The notes under the pieces: generated by a model | The model's input: the letters and a program-made list of their open reading frames with translations, nothing else | Database searches by the model: none | Told to the model about the DNA's origin: nothing | NCBI RefSeq assembly: GCF_035987325.1 | Contig: NZ_CP108488.1 | Coordinates: 5,394,001-5,458,000 of the forward strand | DNA length: 64,000 nucleotides | Source of the DNA: Streptomyces sp. NBC_01244 | Lineage (GTDB): Bacteria > Actinomycetota > Actinomycetes > Streptomycetales > Streptomycetaceae | Direction: 5' to 3' | Program-made: the position numbers and the translations under genes | In this document: one piece after another, positions 50,656 to 59,626 of the stretch | Numbering within the stretch: the stretch's first letter is position 1 | Layout of the letters: each line of letters opens with the position of its first letter

Positions 50656-51654
50656 ATGAGCACTCAGGGTGAAGGCACGGCACAGGCGGGTCCGGTGCGC
50701 TGGCGGACGGCGATGGAGCGGGCGCTGTACGGCCCCGACGGCTTCTACGTCCGCCCCGGCGGGCCCGGCCCCGCGGGGCATTTCCGCACGTCCGTGCACG
50801 CCTCGCCGCTCTACGCGCGGGCCGTGGCCCGGCTGCTCCTGTGGGTGGACGGGGAGCTCGGCCGCCCGGAGGAGCTGGACCTGGTCGACGTAGGGGCCGG
50901 ACGCGGGGAACTGCTGGCCGGGGTGCTGGCGGCGCTGCCGCCGGAGACGGCCGCGCGGGTGCGGCCGTACGGGGTGGAGCGCGCGGGGCGTCCCGCCGGG
51001 CTCGACGGGCGCGTCCGGTGGGTGAGCGAGCCGCCCCGGGGCACCCGGGGACTGCTCTTCGCCAACGAGTGGCTCGACAACGTACCGCTGGACCTCGCCG
51101 AGGACGGGGCCTACGTGGAGGTCGCGCGGGACGGTACGGAGAGCCGGGGCGGCCCCTTGGACGGGCCGGACCGGGCCTGGCTGGAGCGGTGGTGGCCGCG
51201 GGCGGGCGTGGAGGCGGGCGCGGGCCGGGCGGAGATCGGGCGGCCGCGCGACGAGGCCTGGGCGGCGGCCGTCGCCACTGTGGAGCGGGGGCTCGCGGTC
51301 GCGGTGGACTACGCCCACACCCGGGACGCCCGGCCGCCCTTCGGGACGCTGACGGGCTTTCGCGCCGGGCGGGAGACCGCGCCCGTCCCGGACGGGAGCT
51401 GCGACGTCACCGCGCACGTGGCGCTCGACGCGTGCGCGGGGCCGGGGGCGGTGCTGCTGACGCAGCGGGACGCGCTGGCGGCCCTCGGCGTCTCGGGGGC
51501 CCGGCCCCCGCTGGCCCTGGCCTCCACCGATCCGGTGGCGTACGTCCGGGCGCTGTCTCTGGCCGGGGAAGCTGCGGAACTCACCGCCCGCGGCGGGTTG
51601 GGCGACTTCGGCTGGCTGGTCCAGCCGGTCGGGGTGGGCCGCTGGCCGGGGTAA
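50656..51654 (+). CDS. SAM-dependent methyltransferase, MidA/NDUFAF7 (DUF185) family
   Basis: The 332-residue protein has the DUF185 layout: [20 protein letters not shown] near the N-terminus, the SAM-binding loop [20 protein letters not shown], then [18 protein letters not shown] and [20 protein letters not shown]. The human homologue NDUFAF7 dimethylates an arginine on the NuoD-like NDUFS2 subunit of complex I. The orphan NuoD gene is nearby and keeps the target arginine. Translation appears leaderless. It is divergent from the kinase gene. Confidence 0.88.
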   Translation: MSTQGEGTAQAGPVRWRTAMERALYGPDGFYVRPGGPGPAGHFRTSVHASPLYARAVARLLLWVDGELGRPEELDLVDVGAGRGELLAGVLAALPPETAARVRPYGVERAGRPAGLDGRVRWVSEPPRGTRGLLFANEWLDNVPLDLAEDGAYVEVARDGTESRGGPLDGPDRAWLERWWPRAGVEAGAGRAEIGRPRDEAWAAAVATVERGLAVAVDYAHTRDARPPFGTLTGFRAGRETAPVPDGSCDVTAHVALDACAGPGAVLLTQRDALAALGVSGARPPLALASTDPVAYVRALSLAGEAAELTARGGLGDFGWLVQPVGVGRWPG

Positions 51655-51676
51655 CGGCAGTTCGCCGGCGTCGGCC

Positions 51677-51785
51677 ATATCCAGCCCCTCCGGCGTTTGA
51701 GGAGCGGGGGTCCGGGGCTGGCCCCCGGGGAACGGAGGAAGGGCGGGTCGGGGACCCGGCACCGCGCAGCGGCTGTACCGGCCCC
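51677..51785 (+). repeat. GC-rich intergenic repeat element, copy near 51.7 kb
   Basis: This carries CCAGCCCCTCCGGCGTTTGA, the GGGGGTCCGGGGCTGGCCCCCGGGG hairpin, GGAAGGGCGGG and CCGCGCAGCGGC blocks of the family, in plus orientation, between the methyltransferase and peptidase genes. Confidence 0.8.
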
Positions 51786-51802
51786 GGCCCGCCCCCTACC
51801 GG

Positions 51803-53353
51803 TTACTCCGTGGCGTGGTCGTGGCCCTCGTGGAGGCCACCACCGCTGCCCCCGCCGTTGGACGGCTCCGAGACGACGGGCCGGCCCAGCGGCGCCAGGT
51901 CGTACGCGTAGTGCCCCACCGCGTCCGCGATGACGTCGACGTTGATGTCGAGCGCCTTCTGGTCGATGTTCGCGATCGTGTCGCCCTTGCCGTGGTAGTT
52001 CACGTCGTACGCGACCCCGGCCTGCCCGCCGAACTTCGCCGCCTGCTCGGGCGTCTTGATGCCCTCGGCGCCCGTGAACGTACCGCCCGAGGGGATGCCG
52101 ACCGCGATGAACGGGCCGTAGTCCGAGCGGCCCGAGAAGTCGGTGCCCTCGCGCGGGATGTTCTTGGAGTCGAGGAAGTCGTTGATCCCCTTCTCCAGCT
52201 GGGCCGAGCCCTCGGGCCCGGGGCCCGAGCCGACCTTGTCCGAGTCGTCGCCGTCGTAAACGAAGTACGCGGCGTTCGGCGAGGCGATCATGTCGAAGTT
52301 CAAGTAGAGCTTGATCTTCTTCTTCTGGTCCTCCGTCAGCCCGTCGACGTACGCCTCGGAGCCGAGCAGGCCGAACTCCTCCGCCGACCACCAGGCGAAC
52401 TTGACCTTGTTCTTGATCTTCGTCTGGCTGCTCGCGAGCCGCTGCGCGACCTGGAGGATGCCGGCCGAGCCGGAGCCGTTGTCGTTGATGCCCGGGCCGG
52501 CCGCGACGGAGTCGAGGTGCGCACCGAGGAAGACGGTGTTGTTCTCGTCGCCGCCCCGGGTCTCCGCGATGACGTTGTACGTCTTGCGGTTCTCCCGGAA
52601 CTCGCGGATGTCGAGGGTGACCTCGACCGGTCCCGCGGCGGCGTCGGCGGCGAGCCGCTCGCCCTCGGCCAGCGTGACGCCGCCGGTCGGGATCTTGCCC
52701 GCGTCCGCGGCGCCTATGGTGCCGTTCAGGGCGCCCGCGGCGTTGTTGTAGATCACCGCGCCGACCGCACCGGCGTCCGCCGCGTTCTGCTGCTTGACCG
52801 CGAAGGCGCAGCCGCCGCGCTTGATCAGTGCGACCTTGCCGGTGAAGGCGCCCGCGGCGAAGTCGGCGGCCTCACAGCCGTTCGTGCCGTCGGCGTCGAC
52901 CGGGGCGGCGGCGATCTGCGCCGTCACGCCGTTCGCCGGGCCGCTCGCGGTGTACGTCATCAGCTTGATCGGGACATCGCGGCCGGCCGGGCCGTTGACC
53001 TTCAGGGTCTCGGCGACCGTCTCAACGTAGACGAAGTCGAACTCGTTCTTGGTGACCTTGTACCCGGCCGCGCGCATGACGATTTCGACGTACTGGGCCG
53101 ACTGGACGTGGCCCTTGGAACCCGCCACGCGGGTGCCCTTGTTGTAGTCGGCGATGGCTTGGAAGACCTTCAGGTGGTTGTTGGCACCCTTGCCGGTGGA
53201 GTCCTTGACCAGCTTTCGGGCCAGCGCGTCACCCCGGGCGGCGTCGCTCTGCGGGCTGCCGGTGGCTCCGGCGGGTCCGGCGAGGAGCAGCGGGGAGACG
53301 AGGGCCGCGGCTGCCAGGGCGGCGGTGGCTGCGGCTATACGGCGTGAGGGCAT
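51803..53353 (-). CDS. Secreted M28 family aminopeptidase with PA domain
   Basis: The 516-residue protein starts with a signal peptide (MPSRRIAAATAALAAAALVS). A PA insert follows (about 140-270, CAFAVKQQNAADAGAVGAVI), then an M28 di-zinc domain: GAHLDSVAAGPGINDNGSGS (His, Asp), KFAWWSAEEFGLLGSEAYVD (Glu), YLNFDMIASPN (Asp) and DVNYHGKGDTIANIDQ (His). It resembles the Streptomyces griseus leucine aminopeptidase family. The C-terminus ends in a His-containing tail (GLHEGHDHATE). ATG at 53353 has GGAAGGAC upstream. Roles are nutrient peptide release outside the cell. Confidence 0.95.
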   Translation of the reverse strand: MPSRRIAAATAALAAAALVSPLLLAGPAGATGSPQSDAARGDALARKLVKDSTGKGANNHLKVFQAIADYNKGTRVAGSKGHVQSAQYVEIVMRAAGYKVTKNEFDFVYVETVAETLKVNGPAGRDVPIKLMTYTASGPANGVTAQIAAAPVDADGTNGCEAADFAAGAFTGKVALIKRGGCAFAVKQQNAADAGAVGAVIYNNAAGALNGTIGAADAGKIPTGGVTLAEGERLAADAAAGPVEVTLDIREFRENRKTYNVIAETRGGDENNTVFLGAHLDSVAAGPGINDNGSGSAGILQVAQRLASSQTKIKNKVKFAWWSAEEFGLLGSEAYVDGLTEDQKKKIKLYLNFDMIASPNAAYFVYDGDDSDKVGSGPGPEGSAQLEKGINDFLDSKNIPREGTDFSGRSDYGPFIAVGIPSGGTFTGAEGIKTPEQAAKFGGQAGVAYDVNYHGKGDTIANIDQKALDINVDVIADAVGHYAYDLAPLGRPVVSEPSNGGGSGGGLHEGHDHATE

Positions 53354-53681
53354 GAAAGTCCTTCCACGGCAGATGCGCGTGCGCATGCGTATGGCGTTTG
53401 GCATGTGGCATGTGGCATGTGGCTTTGGGCGTACGGCGTTTGGGCTACGGCGGTTGGGCCAAGGCGTGCAGGGGTGCGGGGTCGCGGATGCAGACGCAGG
53501 TCAGGTGCGTTGCGCCGAGTGGGGGAGCGGTGGACGCACGTTAGGCATCAAGTGGCGGCCATGGCCAGACTTTTCACTGATTCCGGTTTGTGAAATCCGT
53601 ATATCGGAGCATCTGAGCCGTCGAAAACAAGCCAGTGCCCGCTCTTCGCTCCCCGAGGGCCACCGCATGGCTGCCGTGCAG
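53354..53681. other. Promoter region of the M28 peptidase with 7-bp tandem repeat
   Basis: This 328-bp gap contains three units of GCATGTG at 53401-53421 and a patch less GC-rich than its surroundings at 53570-53630 (TTTTCACTGATTCCGGTTTG and following). That patch probably contains the leftward peptidase promoter. No coding frame with plausible bias was found. Confidence 0.5.
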
Positions 53682-54806
53682 CTACCGCAGGATGCCCTCG
53701 ATGAAGTCGGTGCCGATCCGCGCGACCGCCGCCAGATCCAGCTGGTGCTGGACGTACCGCCCCTGGCGGCGGGTCTGGATCAGCCCGGCCTTCTTCAGCA
53801 CCGCCAGATGGCGGGAGACCTCCGGGGCGGTGATCCCGTTCGCGGCCGCCAACTCGCCGGTCGTGTACGGAGCACGCGCCAGATTGCGGCACAGCATCAT
53901 CCGCATCGGATGGGCCAGTGCTTCCATGCGCCGCTGCAGCAGCTCCACCGACCCCGGGGAGGAGGCCAGTTCGGGAGAGCCGAGCGGGTAGTGGATCACC
54001 GGGCGCCAGCCGGGGGCGTGCAGCACCAGCAAGTGGGGCCAGCCGAAGTTCGTGGGCACGAAGAGCAGGCCGTCACCTATTCGGGGATCGGTCGCGGTCG
54101 TGGACCCGTGGACCATCTTGTCCACCGTGACCGTGGTCAGCCGCTCGTCGACGCTCAACGCCGAGGAGACCTCCTTCAGCACGGCCGGCAGCCCCTTGCG
54201 GCGCAGCACCTCCGTCTTGTGCCGGGCGTCCGCGCTCTGCCGGGGCTCGACCCGGCGCCAGGTCTCCGCGAAGAAGGCCTCGTCGCAGTCCTCCAGCAGC
54301 CGGCGCAGCCAGACCCGGACACCGGCGGTGTCGTCGAGCACCCGAACGGCGAAGGCCAGCTGCTGCGGCCCGCGCGCGGAGGCCGTCTCCAGGGCCTTGG
54401 CCCGGGCGAGCGGATCCGAGAGCGGGGACGGGCCGCCGCCGTCGTTGTAGAGGGCCAGCCGGCAGTGCTCCAGGGCGGCCGTCACGAACCGCTCGTCGTC
54501 CAGCCGGTCCAGTACGTCGAGCTCGCCGGCCAGGGTGGCGGCGGGCAGCCCCGAACCGCCCGGCATCCCGGCGAAGGCCATGAACAGGTCGGCGAAGGAG
54601 CTGCGCCACATGAAGTCGCCCTCCAGCAGCCGGTCCGCGAGGCCCGGGTCGAGGGCGGCCGCGGTGGTGGCGGTCCAGGAGGCGAGCCCGGGGTGATGGC
54701 CGGGCTGGGAGAGCGCGTGCAACGCCATGCAGAGCTCTGCGAGAGGGGACGGCGCGAAGCCGATCCGCTCCGCGGGGAGCCCGGTGATGTCGATGGTGAC
54801 GCTCAT
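53682..54806 (-). CDS. ArsR-like winged-helix regulator with DUF5937 domain
   Basis: The 374-residue protein has a large helical N-terminal DUF5937 domain (IGFAPSPLAELCMALHALSQ at the start) and a C-terminal ArsR-type winged helix: MEALAHPMRMMLCRNLARAP, then TTGELAAANGITAPEVSRHL and AVLKKAGLIQTRRQGRYVQH. No metal-binding Cys motif is seen, so it is probably not a metal sensor. CAGAAT six bases before the ATG may be its -10. Its target is unknown. The nearest other gene on that strand is the secreted peptidase. Confidence 0.9.
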   Translation of the reverse strand: MSVTIDITGLPAERIGFAPSPLAELCMALHALSQPGHHPGLASWTATTAAALDPGLADRLLEGDFMWRSSFADLFMAFAGMPGGSGLPAATLAGELDVLDRLDDERFVTAALEHCRLALYNDGGGPSPLSDPLARAKALETASARGPQQLAFAVRVLDDTAGVRVWLRRLLEDCDEAFFAETWRRVEPRQSADARHKTEVLRRKGLPAVLKEVSSALSVDERLTTVTVDKMVHGSTTATDPRIGDGLLFVPTNFGWPHLLVLHAPGWRPVIHYPLGSPELASSPGSVELLQRRMEALAHPMRMMLCRNLARAPYTTGELAAANGITAPEVSRHLAVLKKAGLIQTRRQGRYVQHQLDLAAVARIGTDFIEGILR

Positions 54807-55478
54807 CGGATCATTCTGCCGCTGCGATGCGGTTGCGGCTGCCAGGCCACGCGCCCTTCGCCCATCCGGTGCGGCGCCGCTGCCGGGGACCGGTCCCCGG
54901 GCCCCTGCGCCTCAAACGCCGGCGGGGCTGGGGTGTGGTCGGTGGTCGGTCTGGCTGCGGGTGGGGGTCGGTGCCGGGGGCGGGGTGGGGTGTCGGCCTG
55001 GACTGCATGATTTAGGCGCCCTCGGCTCTACTTCGACAGCCGTGGGGTGTGTCTGCGCCACACATCACGCTTTACGTCCCGGCCAACACCCCACCCCGCC
55101 CCCGTCCCCGCCCCGGGCCGCGAGCCTCCGACCCCGACCGGGTGATAGTCCGGCCCCGCCGGCGGTTGGTCCTTTCAGCCGTCCGGCGTTTGAGGACCGG
55201 GGTCTGGGGCGGAGCCCCAGGGGGTCCGGGCGCAGCCCGGGGCCCCATCGCAGCCGGTCCGGGCGGAGCCCGGTGGCACTTCCAGCCTCGCCGGCGTTTG
55301 AGGCAGGGCGCACCCCGGCGGTAGCTGGGGGAGGGTCCGGGCGGAGCCCGGGGAACGGGCGAAGGGCGGGTAGGGGACTCCGCCCCGCGCAGCGGCCACA
55401 CCGCCGCCCCCACGGGGCCGATTGACGACGTCGGTCAATCGGCGCGCGGAGCCCCGCGGACAGGTTCAGGGTGGATGC
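54807..55478. repeat. Large non-coding gap holding several copies of the intergenic repeat
   Basis: This 672-bp gap has a minus-orientation copy at about 54885-54945 (CTGCGCCTCAAACGCCGGCG) and at least two plus-orientation copies at about 55178-55240 and 55275-55400 (CCGGCGTTTGAGG, then hairpins of the form GGTCTGGGGCGGAGCCCCAG, and GGCGAAGGGCGGGTAGGGGA). The middle (54990-55080) is ordinary sequence with no gene visible. Confidence 0.8.
55418..55442. promoter_or_regulatory. 25-bp inverted repeat upstream of a small gene
   Basis: CCGATTGAC at 55418-55426 is perfectly complementary to GTCAATCGG at 55434-55442 around GACGTCG. It lies 36 bp before the start of the 69-residue gene and looks like an operator for a dimeric regulator. 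Confidence 0.5.
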
Positions 55479-55688
55479 ATGACCGCGATCGAGCAGTACC
55501 TCGTCGACACCTACCGTGCCTCACAGCACGGCACCCCGATGCCCCCGCCGCCGGGCCGCGACGACGTGGCCGTCCTGCGCGCGGTCCGCACCTACGAACA
55601 GTTCCGGGCCGTCCTCGACGGCGCCCCGGCCAGCCACCCCTGGCGCTCGGCGCTCCACCGCCTGGTGACCCGCCACCCGACCGCCTGA
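55479..55688 (+). CDS. Small conserved-looking protein, 69 residues
   Basis: The protein reads MTAIEQYLVDTYRASQHGTP, then MPPPPGRDDVAVLRAVRTYE and QFRAVLDGAPASHPWRSALH before RLVTRHPTA. It is compact, with helix-forming ends around a Pro-rich turn. CAGGGT six bases before the ATG may be a leaderless -10. No domain is recognised. The upstream perfect inverted repeat supports a regulated transcript. Confidence 0.6.
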   Translation: MTAIEQYLVDTYRASQHGTPMPPPPGRDDVAVLRAVRTYEQFRAVLDGAPASHPWRSALHRLVTRHPTA

Positions 55689-55860
55689 CGGCCCGACCGC
55701 CCGACCGCCTGACGGCCCGGCGAGCGGCCCCTGCCCACTCCCACGCCCGGCCGCGCCCTGGCCCAGCCAGCCAAACCCGGCCCGGTCCGGCCAGCCCGGC
55801 CAAGCCCCGGCACTGTTGGCTCAGGGCGGAACCTGTCGGTGCAGGGCCCGTCGGCCTGGG

Positions 55861-57552
55861 CTAGAGGCGGGACACGAAGTCCGCTACCGCCGTGGTGACT
55901 TCGGGGTCCGTCCAGGACAGGCCCGGGCGGGTGACTTCGACCTCCGTCACCGAGAGGCCCGGCGGGCCGTCGGGGGACCAGCGGCGGAAGAGGACCGTGC
56001 CCGTCTCCTCCGCCAGCCGGACCCCCGCCTCCGTGAGGCGGTCCGCGTCGTAGGGGAGCCACACCTGGAACTGGTGGGTGTGCGGGACCTCCGGGTGGAC
56101 CCGGAACCAGGGCACTTCCGGAGCCGCGGCGAGCGCCGAGGAGATCGCGGACGCCACCGTCCGCGCCTTGGCCACGTAGGAGGGCAGCTCCGGCAGCTCC
56201 CGTTCCAGCCCGGCCAGGGCGGACAGCGCGGCCGGGAACTGGCGGAAGATCTGGCCCCCGTACCGGTGCCGCCACACCCTCGCCTCCGCCACGAGCGACG
56301 CGGATCCGGCGAGGGCGGCCCCGCTGAGGCCCCCGAGGGACTTGTAGAAGGAGACGTACACCGAGTCCGCCAGCGCCGCGATCTCCGGCAGCGAACGGCC
56401 GAAGTGGACCGTCGACTCCCACAGCCGGGCCCCGTCGAAGTGGACCACCGCGTCCCGTTCCCGGGCGGTGTCCACCAGGGCCGACAGCTCGTCCCAGGTC
56501 GGGAGCAGGAAGCCCGCGTCCCGCAGCGGAAGCTCCAGCATCAGCGTCCCGAACGGCTCCGGCAGCTCGGCGAGCTCGGACGCGGTCGGCTGGCGCGGTT
56601 CGCCCGTCGGGTAGACGGTCCGCAGCCCCGAGACGACGGACAGCGCGCCGCCCTCCCACCGCTCCGGATGGCTCATGGGGTGCAGGGCGACCACCGGGTT
56701 GCCGGTCCGGCCCGCCCAGCAGCGGAGCGCGATCTGCTGGGCCATGGTCCCGGTCGGGAAGAACGCCGCGTCCTCGGTGCCGAGCAGCTCCGCGACCCGC
56801 CGCTCCAGCCGCTCCACGACCCCGTTGCCGTAGATGTCGCCCGGCTCGTCGGGGTCCGGGGCCAGCCCGCCCAGCTCTGCCAGCAGCTCCCCGACCGTGG
56901 CCTCCCGCAGACTGCCCGACAGCTTCCGCGAGGCCGCCCGCCCGGCGACCACCATCCGCGCCGCCAAGCCGTCGGCCGCTTGTTCGGCGTCTTGATCGGC
57001 CGCCTGTTCGGCGGCTTGTTCGGCGACCGGTTCGGCGACCGGTTCGGAGACCTGCTCCGCGTTCGCGTCCGCCTCCGCTCTCTGCCCCGTCACCGCGTGC
57101 GCGGCCGGCGCCCCCACCCCGTCTCCGGCCCGCGCCGCACCCGTTCCCGCACCCGCATCCGTGTCCGGGTCGGCGGCCCCGCCCGCGTCCGTCACCCGGC
57201 CGGCCGCGCGCTCCCCGGTCGCGTCCGTGCCCCGCTGTGGGGCTGTGGTCGGGCCCGCGGCGCGTTCGGCTGCGGCGTCCGGGTCCGCGATCCGCTCCGT
57301 GCCCGCGGCCCGTTCCGCCGCCGCGTCCGGGTCCGCGATCCGGTGCACGCCGGTGCCCGTGCCCCTGACCGGGCCCAGGCCCGGCTCCGCCCCCGTACCC
57401 GAGCCGGGCTCCGGCCCCGCCCCGGCACCCGAGCCGGGCTCCGGGGCCGGCCCCGTGTCGGAGCCGGAGCCCGTGTCCGGCTCCGGCCTCGTACCCGGGC
57501 CGGGCTCCAAGCCCGGTCCCGCGGGCGCCGTCCGCTCCGTGTCCTGGTTCAT
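55861..57552 (-). CDS. Threonine aldolase-like PLP enzyme with repetitive N-terminal extension
   Basis: The catalytic part (about 210-560 of 563 residues) is a fold-type I beta-eliminating lyase/threonine aldolase. It has EPGDIYGNGVVERLERRVAE, FFPTGTMAQQIALRCWAGRT, HPMSHPERWEGGAL, HFDGARLWESTVHFG, and the PLP lysine 404 in VYVSFYKSLGGLSGAALAGS. The first 190 residues are low-complexity, with a tandem IADPDAAAERAAG pair (72-84, 88-100) and EPVAEPVAEQAAEQAADQ. ATG at 57552 gives the longest form. An internal start near residue 200 (MVVAGRAASRKLSG) would give a normal-length enzyme. Divergent from the panC operon. Confidence 0.85.
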   Translation of the reverse strand: MNQDTERTAPAGPGLEPGPGTRPEPDTGSGSDTGPAPEPGSGAGAGPEPGSGTGAEPGLGPVRGTGTGVHRIADPDAAAERAAGTERIADPDAAAERAAGPTTAPQRGTDATGERAAGRVTDAGGAADPDTDAGAGTGAARAGDGVGAPAAHAVTGQRAEADANAEQVSEPVAEPVAEQAAEQAADQDAEQAADGLAARMVVAGRAASRKLSGSLREATVGELLAELGGLAPDPDEPGDIYGNGVVERLERRVAELLGTEDAAFFPTGTMAQQIALRCWAGRTGNPVVALHPMSHPERWEGGALSVVSGLRTVYPTGEPRQPTASELAELPEPFGTLMLELPLRDAGFLLPTWDELSALVDTARERDAVVHFDGARLWESTVHFGRSLPEIAALADSVYVSFYKSLGGLSGAALAGSASLVAEARVWRHRYGGQIFRQFPAALSALAGLERELPELPSYVAKARTVASAISSALAAAPEVPWFRVHPEVPHTHQFQVWLPYDADRLTEAGVRLAEETGTVLFRRWSPDGPPGLSVTEVEVTRPGLSWTDPEVTTAVADFVSRL

Positions 57553-57653
57553 GCCCCGATCATCGCCGACCGGCCCACACACCAGGAGCTAGCATGGCGA
57601 CGTATCGTCCGGTACCCCCCGCGGACCGGAACGGAACGGAAGGCCTCCCCCGC

Positions 57654-58604
57654 GTGAACACAGCCCCCCAGGCGGAGCGCCCCGCCCGGCTCTCCGTCGG
57701 TGTCGTCGGAGCCGGCAGGGTCGGCCCGGCGCTGGCCCGCGCCCTGCAGCAGACCGGGCACCGGCCCGTCGCCGTGTCGGGTGTCTCCGACGCCTCGCGC
57801 CGCCGTGCCGCGCGGATGCTGCCCGACGTGCCCGTCGTTTCCCCGGCGCAGGTCCTCGAGGCCTCCGACCTCGTGCTGCTGACCGTCCCCGACGACGCCC
57901 TGCCGTCCCTGGTGGAGGGCCTCGCCGAGACCGGCGCGGTCCGCCCCGGACAGCTCCTCGTGCACACCTCCGGGCGGTACGGGGTCTCCGTGCTGGACCC
58001 CGCGCGCCGGGCGGGCGCGCTCCCGCTGGCCCTGCACCCCGCGATGACCTTCACCGGCACCGAGGTCGACGTGCAGCGCCTCGCGGGCTGCTCCTTCGGG
58101 GTGACCGCCCCCGACGAGCTGCGGCTCGCCGCCGAGGCCCTGGTCATCGAGATGGGCGGGGAGCCCGAGTGGATCGCCGAGGCGAACCGCCCGCTCTACC
58201 ACGCGGCCCTCGCCCTCGGCGCGAACCACCTGGTGACCCTGGTCGCCCAGTCGATGGAACTGCTGGCCAAGGCGGGAGTCGAACACCCGAACCGGATGCT
58301 CGGCCCGCTCCTGGGCGCGGCCCTCGACAACGCCCTGCGCTCCGGTGACGCGGCCCTGACCGGCCCGGTGGCCCGCGGTGACGCCGGTACCGTCGCCGCG
58401 CACGTCTCGGAGCTGCGCAAGCACGCGCCGGGCACGGTGGCCGGGTACCTCGCGATGGCCCGTACGACCGCCGACCGCGCCCTCGCGCACGGTCTGCTCA
58501 AGCCCGAACTGGCCGAGGACCTCCTCGGCGTACTCGCCGACGGCGCGACCGGCATCGACCCCGGCCCCCGCTCCTCCGAGGGACGCGAAGGCGGCGACCT
58601 GTGA
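57654..58604 (+). CDS. Rossmann/DUF2520 protein, possible PanG-type ketopantoate reductase
   Basis: The 316-residue protein has an NAD(P) Rossmann fold ([20 protein letters not shown], then [19 protein letters not shown]) and a C-terminal DUF2520 helical domain ([20 protein letters not shown], then [20 protein letters not shown]). As I recall, PanG, an alternative ketopantoate reductase described in other bacteria, belongs to this family. Its stop overlaps the panC start (GTGA), which supports a role in pantothenate synthesis. GTG at 57654 with GGAAGG upstream is chosen, and ATG at 57594 with AGGAGC is an alternative adding 20 residues. Confidence 0.85.
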   Translation: MNTAPQAERPARLSVGVVGAGRVGPALARALQQTGHRPVAVSGVSDASRRRAARMLPDVPVVSPAQVLEASDLVLLTVPDDALPSLVEGLAETGAVRPGQLLVHTSGRYGVSVLDPARRAGALPLALHPAMTFTGTEVDVQRLAGCSFGVTAPDELRLAAEALVIEMGGEPEWIAEANRPLYHAALALGANHLVTLVAQSMELLAKAGVEHPNRMLGPLLGAALDNALRSGDAALTGPVARGDAGTVAAHVSELRKHAPGTVAGYLAMARTTADRALAHGLLKPELAEDLLGVLADGATGIDPGPRSSEGREGGDL

Positions 58605-59626
58605 TCCTCCTCGACACCGCGGACGCACTGCACCGACTGCCCCGCGCCGCTGCCCGCGCCGCCGGCGCCGGGGCCGAGGCCGGCCGCCGGGCCGTCGTGA
58701 TGACCATGGGCGCCCTCCACGAGGGCCACGCCACCCTGGTCCGCACCGCCCGCGCGCACGTCGGTCCCACCGGCCAGGTCGTGGTCACAGTCTTCGTCAA
58801 CCCCCTGCAGTTCGGCGCGAACGAGGACCTCGACCGCTACCCCCGCACCCTCGACGCCGACCTGCTCATCGCCGAAGAGGCCGGCGCCGACGCCGTGTTC
58901 GCCCCGGCCGTCGACGAGGTCTACCCCGGCGGCGACCCGCAGGTCCGGATCACCGCCGGCCCGATGGGCGGCCGCCTCGAGGGCGCCACCCGCCCCGGCC
59001 ACTTCGACGGCATGCTGACCGTCGTCGCCAAGCTGCTCCACCTCACCCGCCCCGACCTGGCCTTCTTCGGCCAGAAGGACGCGCAGCAACTGGCACTGAT
59101 CCGGCGCATGGTGACCGACCTGAACTTCCCCGTCGAGGTGGTCGGCGTACCGACCGTGCGCGAGCCGGACGGGCTCGCGCTGTCGTCCCGCAACCGCTAC
59201 CTCTCCGCCAAGGAGCGCGGCGCCGCCCTCGCCCTCTCCCGCGCCCTGTTCGCCGGCCGCGACCGGCTCGCCGCGCAGGCCGCGCTGCGCGCCCGCGCCG
59301 AGGCGCAGGCACCGCCGGCCGGCGACGAGCGGGCCACCGGCCTGGCCCGGCTGGGCGAGATCCGCGCCTCCGCCGACGCGCACGCCGTCGCGGCGGCGGG
59401 CGCCGGGCTGCCGGAGGCCGTACGGGCCGCCGCGCGGCACGTCCTGGAGGAGGCGGGCCGGCACGATCCGCCTCTGGTACTGGACTACCTGGCGCTGGTG
59501 GACCCACAGGACTTCACCGAGGCCGGCCACGGCTTCACCGGTCAGGCCGTGCTGGCCGTCGCCGCGAAAGTGGGCGCGACCCGGCTGATCGACAACATCC
59601 CATTGGAGTTCGGAGCGCAACCGTGA
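58601..59626 (+). CDS. panC: Pantothenate synthetase (pantoate-beta-alanine ligase)
   Basis: The 341-residue enzyme condenses pantoate and beta-alanine with ATP to form pantothenate. It has the nucleotidyl-transferase HIGH-like motif in [20 protein letters not shown] and the KMSKS-like region in [38 protein letters not shown] and [16 protein letters not shown] are also typical. The linker around 225-250 ([18 protein letters not shown]) is longer than in compact homologues. GTG at 58601 and the GTGA junction downstream show tight coupling to both neighbours. Confidence 0.96.
   Translation: MILLDTADALHRLPRAAARAAGAGAEAGRRAVVMTMGALHEGHATLVRTARAHVGPTGQVVVTVFVNPLQFGANEDLDRYPRTLDADLLIAEEAGADAVFAPAVDEVYPGGDPQVRITAGPMGGRLEGATRPGHFDGMLTVVAKLLHLTRPDLAFFGQKDAQQLALIRRMVTDLNFPVEVVGVPTVREPDGLALSSRNRYLSAKERGAALALSRALFAGRDRLAAQAALRARAEAQAPPAGDERATGLARLGEIRASADAHAVAAAGAGLPEAVRAAARHVLEEAGRHDPPLVLDYLALVDPQDFTEAGHGFTGQAVLAVAAKVGATRLIDNIPLEFGAQP

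Noticed and set aside
52311..52751. Rightward frame antisense to the M28 peptidase
   Set aside because: It is a Ser/Arg/Pro-rich shadow of a peptidase with all zinc ligands on the other strand.
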